Shown: positions 1-7,509 of the stretch, piece after piece
How the letters are laid out: the number at the start of each line of letters is the position of its first letter
Numbering within the stretch: position 1 is the stretch's first letter
Origin: Leptotrichia sp. oral taxon 215 str. W9775
GTDB lineage: Bacteria > Fusobacteriota > Fusobacteriia > Fusobacteriales > Leptotrichiaceae
Direction: 5' to 3'
Assembly: GCF_000469505.1 (NCBI RefSeq)
Contig: NZ_KI272845.1
Coordinates: 1-15,999, forward strand
DNA length: 15,999 bases
Translations under genes and position numbers: made by a program
The notes under the pieces: generated by a model
The model's input: the letters and a program-made list of their open reading frames with translations, nothing else
What the model was told of the DNA's origin: nothing
The model's database searches: none

Positions 1-68
1 TATTTTAAATAAATAGAATGTTGTTAAATAATTTTAAATTGTTACATTTTTATTGAAGTACTACTTAG

Positions 69-1094
69 TCACTCTCCTTTTGTTGAAATAGCATCTACCT
101 TGTAGTTATCTTCTGTATTATCTAAATACATCCCTTTATTTTTCAGTTCATAATATGCTGCACAACCTATCATTGCTGCATTATCTGTACAATATTCCAA
201 TTTTGGGAAGATAACTTTTACATTTTCTTTTTCAGATATTTCCCTGAATTTCTCCCTTAACCTTCCATTTGCAGAAACTCCTCCGGAAACTAATATTGTA
301 TTAACTTTCATATTTTTCATTACTTTCAGTACTTTTTCACTTAATACTTCTGATACTATTTCCTGAAGCGATTTAGCCACATTTTCTTTCGATATTGTAT
401 TACCTTTCATCTTTTCATTATTTACATAATTTGTTATATAGGTTTTTATCCCGCTGAAACTGAAATTATATTCTTCAACTTTAGGCTTTTTTATTTGCAG
501 TATATCTTTTCCATTCTTGGAAAGCCTGTCTATTTCAGGTCCTCCTGGATATGGCAACCTGAGAACACGTGCTATTTTATCATATGTTTCCCCTACTGCA
601 TCGTCTAAAGTTTCTCCTAACAATGTTATTTTTATTTCTTTATCAATTTCATCTATATAGTATAAGTTTGTATGTCCTCCAGAAACAACAAGGGAAACTG
701 CCGGTAACTCTATATCATTTTCAATAAAATTTGAAAATATATGACCATTTATATGATTTATCGGCAATAAAGGAATTTTATTTGCCCAACTGAGGGATTT
801 TGCAAACATTAATCCTACAAGTAAAGAACCTATCAGTCCAGGAGTATTTGTGACCGCTATATAATCAATATCATCTAAACTGCATTTTGCCTGTCTCATA
901 GCTTCTGTAAAAACAGGCATTATATTTTCTATATGATGTCTGGAGGCTATTTCAGGAACTACCCCTCCATATTCCCTATGTATATCAATCTGTGTAGAAA
1001 TGACATTACTTAATACATTTTTTCCATTTTCAACTACTGCCACTGAAGTTTCATCACATGAAGTTTCAAATGCCAGTATTTTTATGCTTTCCAT
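69..1094 (-). CDS. tsaD: tRNA threonylcarbamoyladenosine transferase TsaD
   Basis: TsaD transfers the threonylcarbamoyl group from threonylcarbamoyl-AMP to A37 of ANN-decoding tRNAs, working in the cytoplasm with TsaB and TsaE. The 341-residue product has the family's usual length and landmarks: the N-terminal ASKHA signature FETSCDETSVAVVE (about 9-22), the metal-binding pair HINGH (His114 and His118), the phosphate-loop motif VSGGHT (137-142), VSGGVSANGRL (269-279) and the metal-ligand Asp304 in YCTDNAAMIG. I chose the ATG at 1094 because AAGGAG lies just upstream and the protein then starts as homologues do; an in-frame start at 1151 would add 19 unrelated residues and overlap the preceding gene. 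It is the last gene of the run with the GT9 glycosyltransferase (10 bp gap). I see no clear hairpin terminator in the 68 bases that follow. Identification is very secure. Confidence 0.97.
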   Translation of the reverse strand: MESIKILAFETSCDETSVAVVENGKNVLSNVISTQIDIHREYGGVVPEIASRHHIENIMPVFTEAMRQAKCSLDDIDYIAVTNTPGLIGSLLVGLMFAKSLSWANKIPLLPINHINGHIFSNFIENDIELPAVSLVVSGGHTNLYYIDEIDKEIKITLLGETLDDAVGETYDKIARVLRLPYPGGPEIDRLSKNGKDILQIKKPKVEEYNFSFSGIKTYITNYVNNEKMKGNTISKENVAKSLQEIVSEVLSEKVLKVMKNMKVNTILVSGGVSANGRLREKFREISEKENVKVIFPKLEYCTDNAAMIGCAAYYELKNKGMYLDNTEDNYKVDAISTKGE

Positions 1095-1104
1095 ATTTTT
1101 CTCC

Positions 1105-2124
1105 TTATTTTCTATATTTTTCCATAATTTTGTTAAATACATAATCCACACTTATATTTTTCATGCAATCTTCATATTTTTTTGGAAATTTATCATCCCC
1201 ATATAATGAATGCGGCGGACAATCAGGATTATTCAGCAAATGTGTCTTTTTTTCAAAAGAGAATAATTTAGGATCAGTAGGTCCGAAAAATACAAACGTC
1301 TCACTTCCAACAGCTCTTGCTATGTGAAAAGGTCCCGAGTCATTAACTATAGCTATTTTAGAATATTTTAGAATTATACCGCTTTCCTTGAAGGATATTT
1401 TTCCACATAAATCTATTATTCTACCTTCTTCATCAGCTTTCACAACTCCAAAATCTTCTTTTCCTCCTATTACAAATATTTTACTATTTGTATTTTGAAG
1501 TATTTTTTTAGACAATTCATCATAAAAAGGCCATTTTTTAGTAAACTTTGATGCTCCAGGAGCCAATACAAAATAATCTACATTTTTTAAATCGTATTTT
1601 TTTACAAATTCCTCTTCTTTTCCTTTGTCTATGTAAAATTCTAAAGCGTCACCTTTTCCTGATTCTATATTGTTTCTATCAAAGTATAGGTTAAGTTTTT
1701 TCAGTGCAGTAAAATAGCTTTCTACAATAGTACAATCTGCATTGTATGTTATCATCTTAGCTTTTACAAGTAATGTCTTCCACCATTTTCTTTTGTTATA
1801 TCTTAAATATTCCGTCTTACTGTCTGATAAACTTTTTCCTATTATTCTTGATAAAATTTTGGAATGAAGATCTATAACAAAATCATATTTTTCCTTTTTC
1901 AAATTTTCTATTACTTCATTTACGTATTTTTTATCCTTGCTTTTTTTTCTGTCAAATAATATTAAATTTCTAATTTCCGGATTTAGCGAAACCGCTTCTG
2001 AAAAACCTTCATAAACTATAAAATCTATTTCTGAATCCGGATATTTTTCTTTTATTTTTCTTATTACAGGAGTTGTTAAAAGAACATCTCCAAAAGAACT
2101 AAACCTAATTATCAATATTTTCAT
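1105..2124 (-). CDS. Glycosyltransferase family 9 (ADP-heptose:LPS heptosyltransferase-like)
   Basis: A 339-residue GT-B enzyme of family 9, which transfers heptose from ADP-heptose to the lipopolysaccharide core on the cytoplasmic face of the inner membrane. Visible landmarks are the N-terminal MKILIIRFSSFGDVLLTTPV (the RxSxxGDVLLTTP signature), IDLHSK (84-89), the APGASKFTKKWP segment (188-199) that begins the nucleotide-binding half, NDSGPFHIA (261-269) and FGPTDP (280-285). The length is normal. The start has a GAGGA ribosome-binding site. Family membership is clear, but the exact acceptor (first or second heptose, or another sugar) cannot be read from the sequence, so no waa symbol is given. 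It lies 65 bp after the Sel1/TPR gene and 10 bp before tsaD, consistent with one transcript. Its presence implies an outer membrane with LPS. Confidence 0.92.
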   Translation of the reverse strand: MKILIIRFSSFGDVLLTTPVIRKIKEKYPDSEIDFIVYEGFSEAVSLNPEIRNLILFDRKKSKDKKYVNEVIENLKKEKYDFVIDLHSKILSRIIGKSLSDSKTEYLRYNKRKWWKTLLVKAKMITYNADCTIVESYFTALKKLNLYFDRNNIESGKGDALEFYIDKGKEEEFVKKYDLKNVDYFVLAPGASKFTKKWPFYDELSKKILQNTNSKIFVIGGKEDFGVVKADEEGRIIDLCGKISFKESGIILKYSKIAIVNDSGPFHIARAVGSETFVFFGPTDPKLFSFEKKTHLLNNPDCPPHSLYGDDKFPKKYEDCMKNISVDYVFNKIMEKYRK

Positions 2125-2189
2125 TTATTTTCCTCGTCAATTAATTTTTCAAACTTAATTTATAAAACTATGATTTACAAAAATTTGCT

Positions 2190-3911
2190 TTAACCTTTAT
2201 CTTTTATTTCCTTAAGTTTCAATTTTGCATCCATTCTACCATTTTTAAGTGCCCTTAAATACCATTTTTGGGCTAATCCCATATCATTGAAATCCTGCTG
2301 ATATAATTGGGCCAGAAGGTACATTGCTCTGCTTTCATTTAAAGTTGCCGCCTTTTCATACCATTCCGCCGCTTTTTCTTTGTCTTTTCCACCTTTTATT
2401 TTATCATAAAAAATCCCTAAATTTAACATGGATTCTATGTTTCCCTGATTTGCTCCAATTAAGTACCATTTCTCTGCTTCTTCATAATTTTTTTTATATT
2501 CTTCTGCTTTTCCAATTAAATTTATCCTGTCAACAGCACCTAATTCATAAAGTTTTTTATCAATTTTTTCTGCTTCTTCATAATTCTTTTCATTATGATA
2601 TTTTTCTGATAAGCTCAGCATTCCAAAAAAATCATTCTTTTCAGAAAGTTTAATCAGTAATTTTTCACTTTCCTCTGAATTTCCTTCTCTCTCATATAAC
2701 AGGGCCAAATTTTTTATAGCTCCCCTGTTATCATTTTGAACACCTTTTTTATACCATTTTTCCGCTTCTTTATAATCCCCTTTTTTTTCGTAAATATTTC
2801 CAAGCCTTGATAAAGGAATCATATAATTTTTTCCCAATGCTTTTTTATACCATTTTTCTGCTTCTTCATAATTCTTTTCTTCTTCATAAAGTCGCCCTAA
2901 ATCATACATTGAAGAAACTTCTCCACGTTTAGCCGCATTTTCCAGCCATTTTTTTGTATTTTCAGCATCAAATTTATCCATATAATATTCAGCAAGATAA
3001 GCTGCCGCCAGTCTTTTATGTTTTTCTATTTTTTCTAGATACGTCTTTGCTTTTTCAGGATTTGAAAATAACATCTTCTGAGCTTCATTAAAAATTATTT
3101 CCACATCTGATTTTTCAAGATTTTTATCCTGTTCCATTATTTTTTTTTCTGCCATTTCGCCTTTATTTTCATTCTTTAAAATTTCCTTAATATCAGATAA
3201 TCTATCTGACGCTTTTATTATTCCATAATCCTTAAGTTTAGTAAACAATTCTTCAGCCTTTACGTATTCTCCTTTTTTTATATATAGTTTTCCCAGTTCA
3301 TACATATAAGCTGTTCTCTTCTGATTTGAAAGTACCGACAGTTTTTCCTCTCTCTTTACATCATTTTTTTCAATATTGTAAATTTCCGTCAATCTTTCTG
3401 TCGCCTGCAACTCTCCCTGTTTTTCTGATTGAAGAAACCATTTTTCCGCTTCACTGTAATTCTTTTTTAACATGTAAATTTTACCTAGTTCGTACATTGC
3501 CTTTGTAAATCCCAGCTTTACAGCCTTCTGCATTTTTTCAAGTGACGTGTCAACTTTTCCTTCAGCAAAATCACCCATACCAAGATAATAAGCAGCTTCA
3601 CCTCTATAATCCTGAATTCTTTCAAACAATGGCTTTGCCTGTACATAGGAATCTTTCATTTTCTCTTTTGCTTCCAGTAAAATTTTATCGATTTCCGCAT
3701 CACTCAGCTTTTCTTCCTCTATTTTTGCAATCTCATCTTCAACCTGCGGTTCTTTTACAACTTTCTGCGATTGCTTAACCTGATTTTTTTCTATTTCTTT
3801 ATAAACTATCGTTCCCACAAGAAAGATAAAGCTGGCTACAACCAGGGAAGTTGCTATAAATGTATCCCTTTTCCTGTCCCATTCTCTTTTATTTTTTTCT
3901 GTTTCAGACAT
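2190..3911 (-). CDS. Membrane-anchored Sel1/TPR repeat protein
   Basis: A 573-residue protein with one membrane anchor and a long array of Sel1/TPR helical repeats. Residues 1-16 are charged (KNKREWDRKRD), followed by a hydrophobic segment at about 18-37, so the N-terminus is probably cytoplasmic and the repeats periplasmic. From about residue 100 to the end come roughly 36-residue repeats with the recurring phrase YEEAEKWYKKA, plus AMYELGKIY and AMYLLAQLY helices. A lysine- and glutamate-rich linker (about 240-280) divides the array. Such arrays scaffold protein-protein contacts; no catalytic domain is visible and the partner is unknown. I chose the ATG at 3911, with AAAGGA about 12 nt upstream, over an in-frame TTG at 3920. 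The gene heads a probable operon with the GT9 enzyme and tsaD, which might suggest an envelope role, but that is inference. Confidence 0.85.
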   Translation of the reverse strand: MSETEKNKREWDRKRDTFIATSLVVASFIFLVGTIVYKEIEKNQVKQSQKVVKEPQVEDEIAKIEEEKLSDAEIDKILLEAKEKMKDSYVQAKPLFERIQDYRGEAAYYLGMGDFAEGKVDTSLEKMQKAVKLGFTKAMYELGKIYMLKKNYSEAEKWFLQSEKQGELQATERLTEIYNIEKNDVKREEKLSVLSNQKRTAYMYELGKLYIKKGEYVKAEELFTKLKDYGIIKASDRLSDIKEILKNENKGEMAEKKIMEQDKNLEKSDVEIIFNEAQKMLFSNPEKAKTYLEKIEKHKRLAAAYLAEYYMDKFDAENTKKWLENAAKRGEVSSMYDLGRLYEEEKNYEEAEKWYKKALGKNYMIPLSRLGNIYEKKGDYKEAEKWYKKGVQNDNRGAIKNLALLYEREGNSEESEKLLIKLSEKNDFFGMLSLSEKYHNEKNYEEAEKIDKKLYELGAVDRINLIGKAEEYKKNYEEAEKWYLIGANQGNIESMLNLGIFYDKIKGGKDKEKAAEWYEKAATLNESRAMYLLAQLYQQDFNDMGLAQKWYLRALKNGRMDAKLKLKEIKDKG

Positions 3912-4051
3912 TCGCCTCAATCCTTTTCATTAGCATTATTTCTATTCAGTCTCTAATATTATTAACCATTAAAATTTCATAATCTTTTGAAACCTGCGTT
4001 GCAGTTATCTATTTTTTTCTATAGATTTATATTTTTAAATGTATATATTAA

Positions 4052-4080
4052 TTTATATCCTAAAGAGCACTCTAAGTCAA
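4052..4080 (-). promoter_or_regulatory. Promoter with MerR-type dyad, probably for the Sel1/TPR operon
   Basis: Read on the minus strand there is a -35 TTGACT (4075-4080), 17 bp, and a -10 TATAAA (4052-4057). The spacer CTTAGAGTGCTCTTTAGG resembles the dyads bound by MerR-family activators between -35 and -10; with a 19-bp spacer, usual for MerR promoters, the -10 would be TAAATT. It points at the gene starting at 3911, leaving a leader of about 130 nt. No MerR regulator is encoded in the window. Confidence 0.5.
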
Positions 4081-4105
4081 GCATTTTCACTTAAAAATTA
4101 TTATT

Positions 4106-4126
4106 AAAAAAACTGCCTTCAAACAG
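4106..4126 (-). terminator. Weak intrinsic terminator after the ABM gene
   Basis: On the minus strand a 5-bp stem (4122-4126 with 4113-4117, including two G-U pairs) and a 4-nt loop is followed by seven T residues. The stem is short, so efficiency is doubtful, but it sits 75 bp past the stop of the ABM gene and before the next promoter. Confidence 0.4.
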
Positions 4127-4200
4127 ATATAACCATTAAAAATTTTCTTTCAACTTTTTGATGATTATACACTGTTAAAGACAGGTTTATTACAGTAATA

Positions 4201-4488
4201 TTAAACTATATTATTAAATGTTTCGATAGTCGGAGCTTTTTCACATAATTCAACCAACATTGGAACAATTTTAGTAAAATGTTTAGTAGCATTGTGGATT
4301 TCAATAGCTTTTTCTGATTCCCAATGCTCAACAAAAACCAAATGATTATCTTTTTCTCTGTTTTGCTGTAAATTATAGGAAATACATCCTTCTTCCTGAC
4401 GGCTTTCTTTTACAAGTTCTTTACATAATTCAATAAATTCAGGTACTTTGTCTTCCTTAACTGAAAACTGTGCTAATATGTGAATCAT
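4201..4488 (-). CDS. Antibiotic biosynthesis monooxygenase (ABM) domain protein, YgiN-like
   Basis: A 95-residue single-domain protein of the ABM (dimeric alpha-beta barrel) family. The pattern is typical: a first strand MIHILAQFSVKEDK, a helix with FIELCKELVKESRQEEGCISY, a strand LVFVEHWESEKAIEIHNATKHF and a last helix. Relatives include YgiN quinol monooxygenase and small cofactorless oxygenases, but many members have no known substrate, and in a presumed anaerobe an electrophile- or quinone-handling role is only a guess. The length is normal and the start has AAAGGAAG upstream. It is monocistronic: its own promoter lies between it and the tRNA operon, and a weak terminator follows. Confidence 0.88.
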   Translation of the reverse strand: MIHILAQFSVKEDKVPEFIELCKELVKESRQEEGCISYNLQQNREKDNHLVFVEHWESEKAIEIHNATKHFTKIVPMLVELCEKAPTIETFNNIV

Positions 4489-4519
4489 AACTCAACTTCC
4501 TTTCTTTTTCCTAAAATAA

Positions 4520-4550
4520 AATATATTCACTATTGAAACAACCGTGAATA
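4520..4550 (-). promoter_or_regulatory. Promoter and inverted repeat upstream of the ABM gene
   Basis: On the minus strand there is TTCACG (4543-4548), 17 bp, then TATATT (4520-4525). An inverted repeat TATTCAC / GTGAATA (4524-4530 and 4544-4550, 13-nt centre) overlaps both hexamers, the position expected for an operator. The hexamers are imperfect and the background is AT-rich, so confidence is moderate. Confidence 0.45.
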
Positions 4551-4572
4551 CATCTTTAATAATTTATTTAGA

Positions 4573-4649
4573 TGGTGCCTAGAAAAGGATTCGAACCTTC
4601 GACCCTGCGGGTATGAACCGCATGCTCTAGCCAACTGAGCTATCTAGGC
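4573..4649 (-). tRNA. tRNA-Met (CAU), elongator
   Basis: A 77-nt cloverleaf with encoded CCA: acceptor stem GCCTAGA/TCTAGGC fully paired, D stem GCTC/GAGC, anticodon stem TGCGG/CCGCA around loop TTCATAC (anticodon CAT), and a T arm with loop TTCGAAT. The G1-C72 pair excludes the initiator. The loop and stem resemble the elongator tRNA-Met of Bacillus more than the CAU tRNA-Ile modified by TilS, but modification cannot be seen. Last gene of the tRNA operon, 3 nt after the initiator tRNA. Confidence 0.93.
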
Positions 4650-4652
4650 ATT

Positions 4653-4729
<77 letters not shown>

Positions 4730-4757
4730 ACAATATTTTTTAGATAATAGTTTCAAG

Positions 4758-4845
4758 TGGTGCCTCGGGCCGGACTTGAACCGGCACGGAAAAAAATTCC
4801 ACAGGATTTTAAGTCCTGTGCGTCTACCGATTTCGCCACCAAGGC
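4758..4845 (-). tRNA. tRNA-Leu (UAA)
   Basis: An 88-nt class II tRNA with encoded CCA. Acceptor stem GCCTTGG/CCGAGGC has one G-U pair; the anticodon stem CAGGA/TCCTG holds loop CTTAAAA (anticodon TAA, reading UUA and UUG, which are heavily used in this AT-rich genome). The long variable arm and the T loop TTCAAGT are typical. First gene of the three-tRNA transcript. Confidence 0.96.
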
Positions 4846-4876
4846 ACAAAAACTTATTATCTTTAACACGAATTAG

Positions 4877-4905
4877 ATTATATAACAATTGGTTTAATTT
4901 GTCAA
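4877..4905 (-). promoter_or_regulatory. Consensus promoter of the tRNA operon
   Basis: On the minus strand a perfect -35 TTGACA (4900-4905), 17 bp, and a perfect -10 TATAAT (4877-4882), ending 31 bp before tRNA-Leu. This is an unregulated-looking sigma-70 promoter as expected for stable RNA. Confidence 0.93.
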
Positions 4906-4945
4906 GTGTTTTTTCAAGTTTTTTTAACTGATTTATTTTTCTGAC

Positions 4946-5587
4946 CTATACATTTCTCTTTTCTGCTTCTTCTAATGACTTATATCCCTTGTGTTTCACT
5001 ATATTTTCAAGATTTTTTTCTGCCAGATTTTTATTTTCAAATTTACAGTTTTTTATATAGTCGTAATAAAGCTGTAAAGTTTTTTCTGAATATGAAAGAA
5101 GTTCTCCCCTTAAATATGTTTCTATCGAAGTATACTCTGGCGTATCAGACTCAGAGTATAATTTTCTTCCTTTATTTGTAATCCCGGGATACTTTTCCAT
5201 TATTTCCAATTCCCATTCTAAATAAATTTTTACAATTTTTTCGACAATTTCTCCTTTTTGTTCAGATATTACAGGTAAAAATTCTTTTATCCCTTCATAT
5301 TCTTCAGGTGCACTGTATTTCATCATGTAGGCATATTTTTCCATAACAGGATTTCTATCTCTGTGCCCTGCCAAAATCAAATCATCAAGATAGCTGCGCA
5401 ATACTGGTAAAGAAAATATTGCCCACTGGCTGCTTCTCATAATGTTAAATTCCTCATAATTATCCTGGCACGAAGCTCTTCCACCTGTATTGTGTACAGA
5501 CTGAAAAAATTCCCATTCCCTTGCTATAATTTGATGCACTATATTCTGTTTAATTTCCTTTTCTTCATCTTCAATATTTTCTTTCAT
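4946..5587 (-). CDS. DUF4125 family protein
   Basis: A 213-residue protein that I recognise as DUF4125 by its N-terminal block: IIAREWEFFQSVHNTGGRAS (about 20-39), then CQD and FNIMRSSQWAIF. The remainder is predicted mainly helical, with a conserved LAGHRDRNPVMEKYAYMMKY patch (about 72-91). There is no signal peptide or membrane segment, so it should be cytoplasmic. Function is unknown. The start is well supported: AGGAGGT (5595-5601) lies 7 nt upstream and overlaps the stop codon of the preceding DUF4037 gene, with a 12-nt gap between the two, so translation is probably coupled. It is the last gene of the TPR-DUF4037-DUF4125 operon; the tRNA promoter follows closely. I looked for the HEPN R-x4-6-H motif that pairs with some small nucleotidyltransferases and did not find it. 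Confidence 0.85.
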   Translation of the reverse strand: MKENIEDEEKEIKQNIVHQIIAREWEFFQSVHNTGGRASCQDNYEEFNIMRSSQWAIFSLPVLRSYLDDLILAGHRDRNPVMEKYAYMMKYSAPEEYEGIKEFLPVISEQKGEIVEKIVKIYLEWELEIMEKYPGITNKGRKLYSESDTPEYTSIETYLRGELLSYSEKTLQLYYDYIKNCKFENKNLAEKNLENIVKHKGYKSLEEAEKRNV

Positions 5588-5599
5588 TCAGCTTACCTC

Positions 5600-6547
5600 C
5601 TAATCAAGCCATGGACTCCAGTTCCTAAGTTTTTCATCTGTTATACTTTTTTGTATTTCCGGACCATAATCAAGTAGAAAATCACTTTTTATAACTTCTA
5701 TAATTCCCTGTTTTTTCATTTCTGTAATTATATTTGCACATATTTTTTCAATTATTTCTACTTTTCTATATATTTCATCAAATGGAAGTTTTACAAGCTT
5801 CCCTATCATTACATGTGTTTCTTCCCCTAAAATTGGCAGTTCTTTCAATCTTCTATGGAACCATTTATAGAAGGGTTTATATACCCTGTTCAATAAATAA
5901 ATCATATGTACAGCTTCATCTATAAATTCTGTTTCAGCCATTCTTGCTGCAACAATTTCATCCCTTTTCATGCATCTTGGAAAGTTATATTGTCCTGACT
6001 GTGCAATTTTCATACATCTTGTGGCTATTTTATTCAGTCGTATATCTTCAGGAAAATATTCAGATAATTTTTTTCTTATTTCAGTAAATTCTCCCAGATT
6101 GTCAACAAATACTTTTCCGTTAGTTGCCGCAGCGAGGGCAGTTTCCGGTATGAGTCTCCAGTCATATAGATTTGAAGGATATGTTTCCATTCCTAAAAAT
6201 TTATAATACCAGTCATTCATATTTAAAACTCCACGTCTATCATTTCCCCAATCACTTATATTTAAAGCCCTGAATCCCATAAATTCCTTTGGAAGAGATT
6301 CCAGTACATCAGATAGCTTTCTTCCATGTTTTTCATAATCTTCCTGTGTCAGCCATACACAGCATGAAGGCCCAAAATCATGATCCTGTGATATTTCATC
6401 ATCATATCCGAAACATTCAGAACCTTCTCCTGCAAGACCTATCGCCATTCTTTCATATAAATCTGAAAAATCCTTTTTCAGAACTGGTAAATATACATTT
6501 TTAAAATATAATTCTGACAGTTCCATACCTTTTATTTTATTATTCAT
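5600..6547 (-). CDS. DUF4037 nucleotidyltransferase-fold protein
   Basis: A 315-residue cytoplasmic protein with the DUF4037 signature. The active-site pattern of the DNA polymerase beta-like nucleotidyltransferase superfamily is complete: GEGS at 40-43, eleven residues, then DHD at 55-57, matching hG[GS]x9-13Dh[DE]h. A third carboxylate is likely around MNDWYYKF or ALNISDW but I cannot fix it. The C-terminal half (about 190-290) is helical, with RMAETEFIDEAVHMIYLL and YKPFYKWFHRRL, like the helical domain following many minimal and aminoglycoside nucleotidyltransferases. The likely chemistry is transfer of a nucleoside monophosphate to an unknown acceptor. The ATG at 6547 overlaps the end of the TPR gene by 8 nt; Met8 has no properly spaced ribosome-binding site. 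Confidence 0.87.
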   Translation of the reverse strand: MNNKIKGMELSELYFKNVYLPVLKKDFSDLYERMAIGLAGEGSECFGYDDEISQDHDFGPSCCVWLTQEDYEKHGRKLSDVLESLPKEFMGFRALNISDWGNDRRGVLNMNDWYYKFLGMETYPSNLYDWRLIPETALAAATNGKVFVDNLGEFTEIRKKLSEYFPEDIRLNKIATRCMKIAQSGQYNFPRCMKRDEIVAARMAETEFIDEAVHMIYLLNRVYKPFYKWFHRRLKELPILGEETHVMIGKLVKLPFDEIYRKVEIIEKICANIITEMKKQGIIEVIKSDFLLDYGPEIQKSITDEKLRNWSPWLD

Positions 6548-7376
6548 TTTTTCCCAATCTTTCCTTTACAATTTCAATATTCTGTAATAAACTCTTATAG
6601 TTTCCACTATTTTCTCCAAATGATTTTTTACATATTTCAGCACTTTCTTCAAAATATTTAAGAGCCTTTTCAAATTCTCCCTCATTATAATACTGAATTG
6701 CCATATTATTCAGTGATGCAGAATAAAGACCATGTTCTTTTCCAACAGTATTTTCTATTAACTTCAATGATTTAGCCAGCACCTCTTCCGACTTTTCCTT
6801 TTCTCCTGTTTTTAAATAGGGAAGTACCATATTGCTGAGGGTTGTGGCATACTGAAGTTTATATTCAGGTAATTTTTCCAGTATTTCCAGACTTTTCTTA
6901 TGCAAATCAAGCGCATCCTGAAATCTTCCTGTATCCTGATAAAACAGACCAAGATTATTGCATACACTTGCGTAAAGGTAATCATTATGTAAATTGTTCT
7001 TCTGATATATCTCCATTGTTTCCAGATAAAGTTCCTCAATTTCATCAAATTTTTTCATAAATCTGTAAACTTCTGCAAGATTTAAGTTACACGTGGCATA
7101 AGGAACTATTTCCTTCCCATAGTTTTTTTCTATTATTCTTTTTGCCTTTATTATTGCATTGACAGCTATTTCAAATTCGCCTGTATATTTTAAAGTTCCA
7201 CCAAGTTCATTTAAAATTTGTATGTTTTCATTACTTTCTTCTCCATAAACCTTTTCAGTAAGTTCTGCAAGTTCCTTTAAAACCTTCACTTCTTCAAGTG
7301 TTTTTCCCTGCTGCATATACTCATTTCTCTGTTTTGTAAGTTCATAAATTCTATCTTTATTTTTATCATCAGCCAT
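6540..7376 (-). CDS. TPR repeat protein (tetratricopeptide, kinesin light-chain style)
   Basis: A 278-residue soluble protein made almost wholly of TPR units of about 42 residues, as in kinesin light chain/TPR_12 arrays. The repeated phrase is of the type EKxYGEExxxxAxxLNNLAxxYxxxGxFExALxxxxxAL; examples are YLYASVCNNLGLFYQDTGRF, YATTLSNMVLPYLKTGEK and LYSASLNNMAIQYYNEGEF. No signal peptide, membrane segment or enzymatic domain is present. I take the ATG at 7376 with GGGG about 8 nt upstream; a TTG at 7388 is in frame but would place the GGGG inside the gene. It is the first gene of the operon and overlaps the DUF4037 start by 8 nt, so it probably acts as a partner, sensor or scaffold for that protein. 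This is inferred from coupling only. Confidence 0.85.
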   Translation of the reverse strand: MADDKNKDRIYELTKQRNEYMQQGKTLEEVKVLKELAELTEKVYGEESNENIQILNELGGTLKYTGEFEIAVNAIIKAKRIIEKNYGKEIVPYATCNLNLAEVYRFMKKFDEIEELYLETMEIYQKNNLHNDYLYASVCNNLGLFYQDTGRFQDALDLHKKSLEILEKLPEYKLQYATTLSNMVLPYLKTGEKEKSEEVLAKSLKLIENTVGKEHGLYSASLNNMAIQYYNEGEFEKALKYFEESAEICKKSFGENSGNYKSLLQNIEIVKERLGKNE

Positions 7377-7410
7377 ATTTTTCCCCAATTATTAGTAATT
7401 TGTATAGAAA

Positions 7411-7439
7411 ATCATAACATTTTTAATATTTATTGTCAA
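7411..7439 (-). promoter_or_regulatory. Promoter of the TPR-DUF4037-DUF4125 operon
   Basis: On the minus strand TTGACA (7434-7439), 17 bp, TATGAT (7411-7416), about 35 bp before the ATG at 7376. The -35 is a perfect match and the -10 matches five of six. The -35 partly overlaps the T-run of the terminator of the upstream gene, so the operon starts right where the previous transcript ends. Confidence 0.85.
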
Positions 7440-7480
7440 AAAAAGAATATCCCAGCGTTCTATTTCTTCTGAGACATTCT
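7437..7480 (-). terminator. Intrinsic terminator of the methionine synthase-like gene
   Basis: On the minus strand a 12-bp stem (7469-7480 with 7444-7455, two G-U pairs, otherwise complete) and a 13-nt loop runs straight into TTTTTTT. It lies 30 bp after the stop codon of the methionine synthase-like gene. Confidence 0.88.
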
Positions 7481-7509
7481 CACTCCTGATATAATATCCT
7501 GTAAAACTT

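Noticed and set aside
1095..1151. Upstream in-frame start for tsaD
   Set aside because: It would add 19 residues absent from the family and overlap the glycosyltransferase gene; the ATG at 1094 has a good ribosome-binding site.
4573..4649. tRNA-Ile (CAU) instead of elongator tRNA-Met
   Set aside because: The anticodon arm GGTTCATACCCG matches elongator tRNA-Met as I remember it; the isoleucine form usually has CTCATAA with a different stem. Not fully excluded.
4946..5587. DUF4125 as the HEPN partner of a minimal nucleotidyltransferase
   Set aside because: No R-x4-6-H motif is present and the protein is longer than typical HEPN partners.
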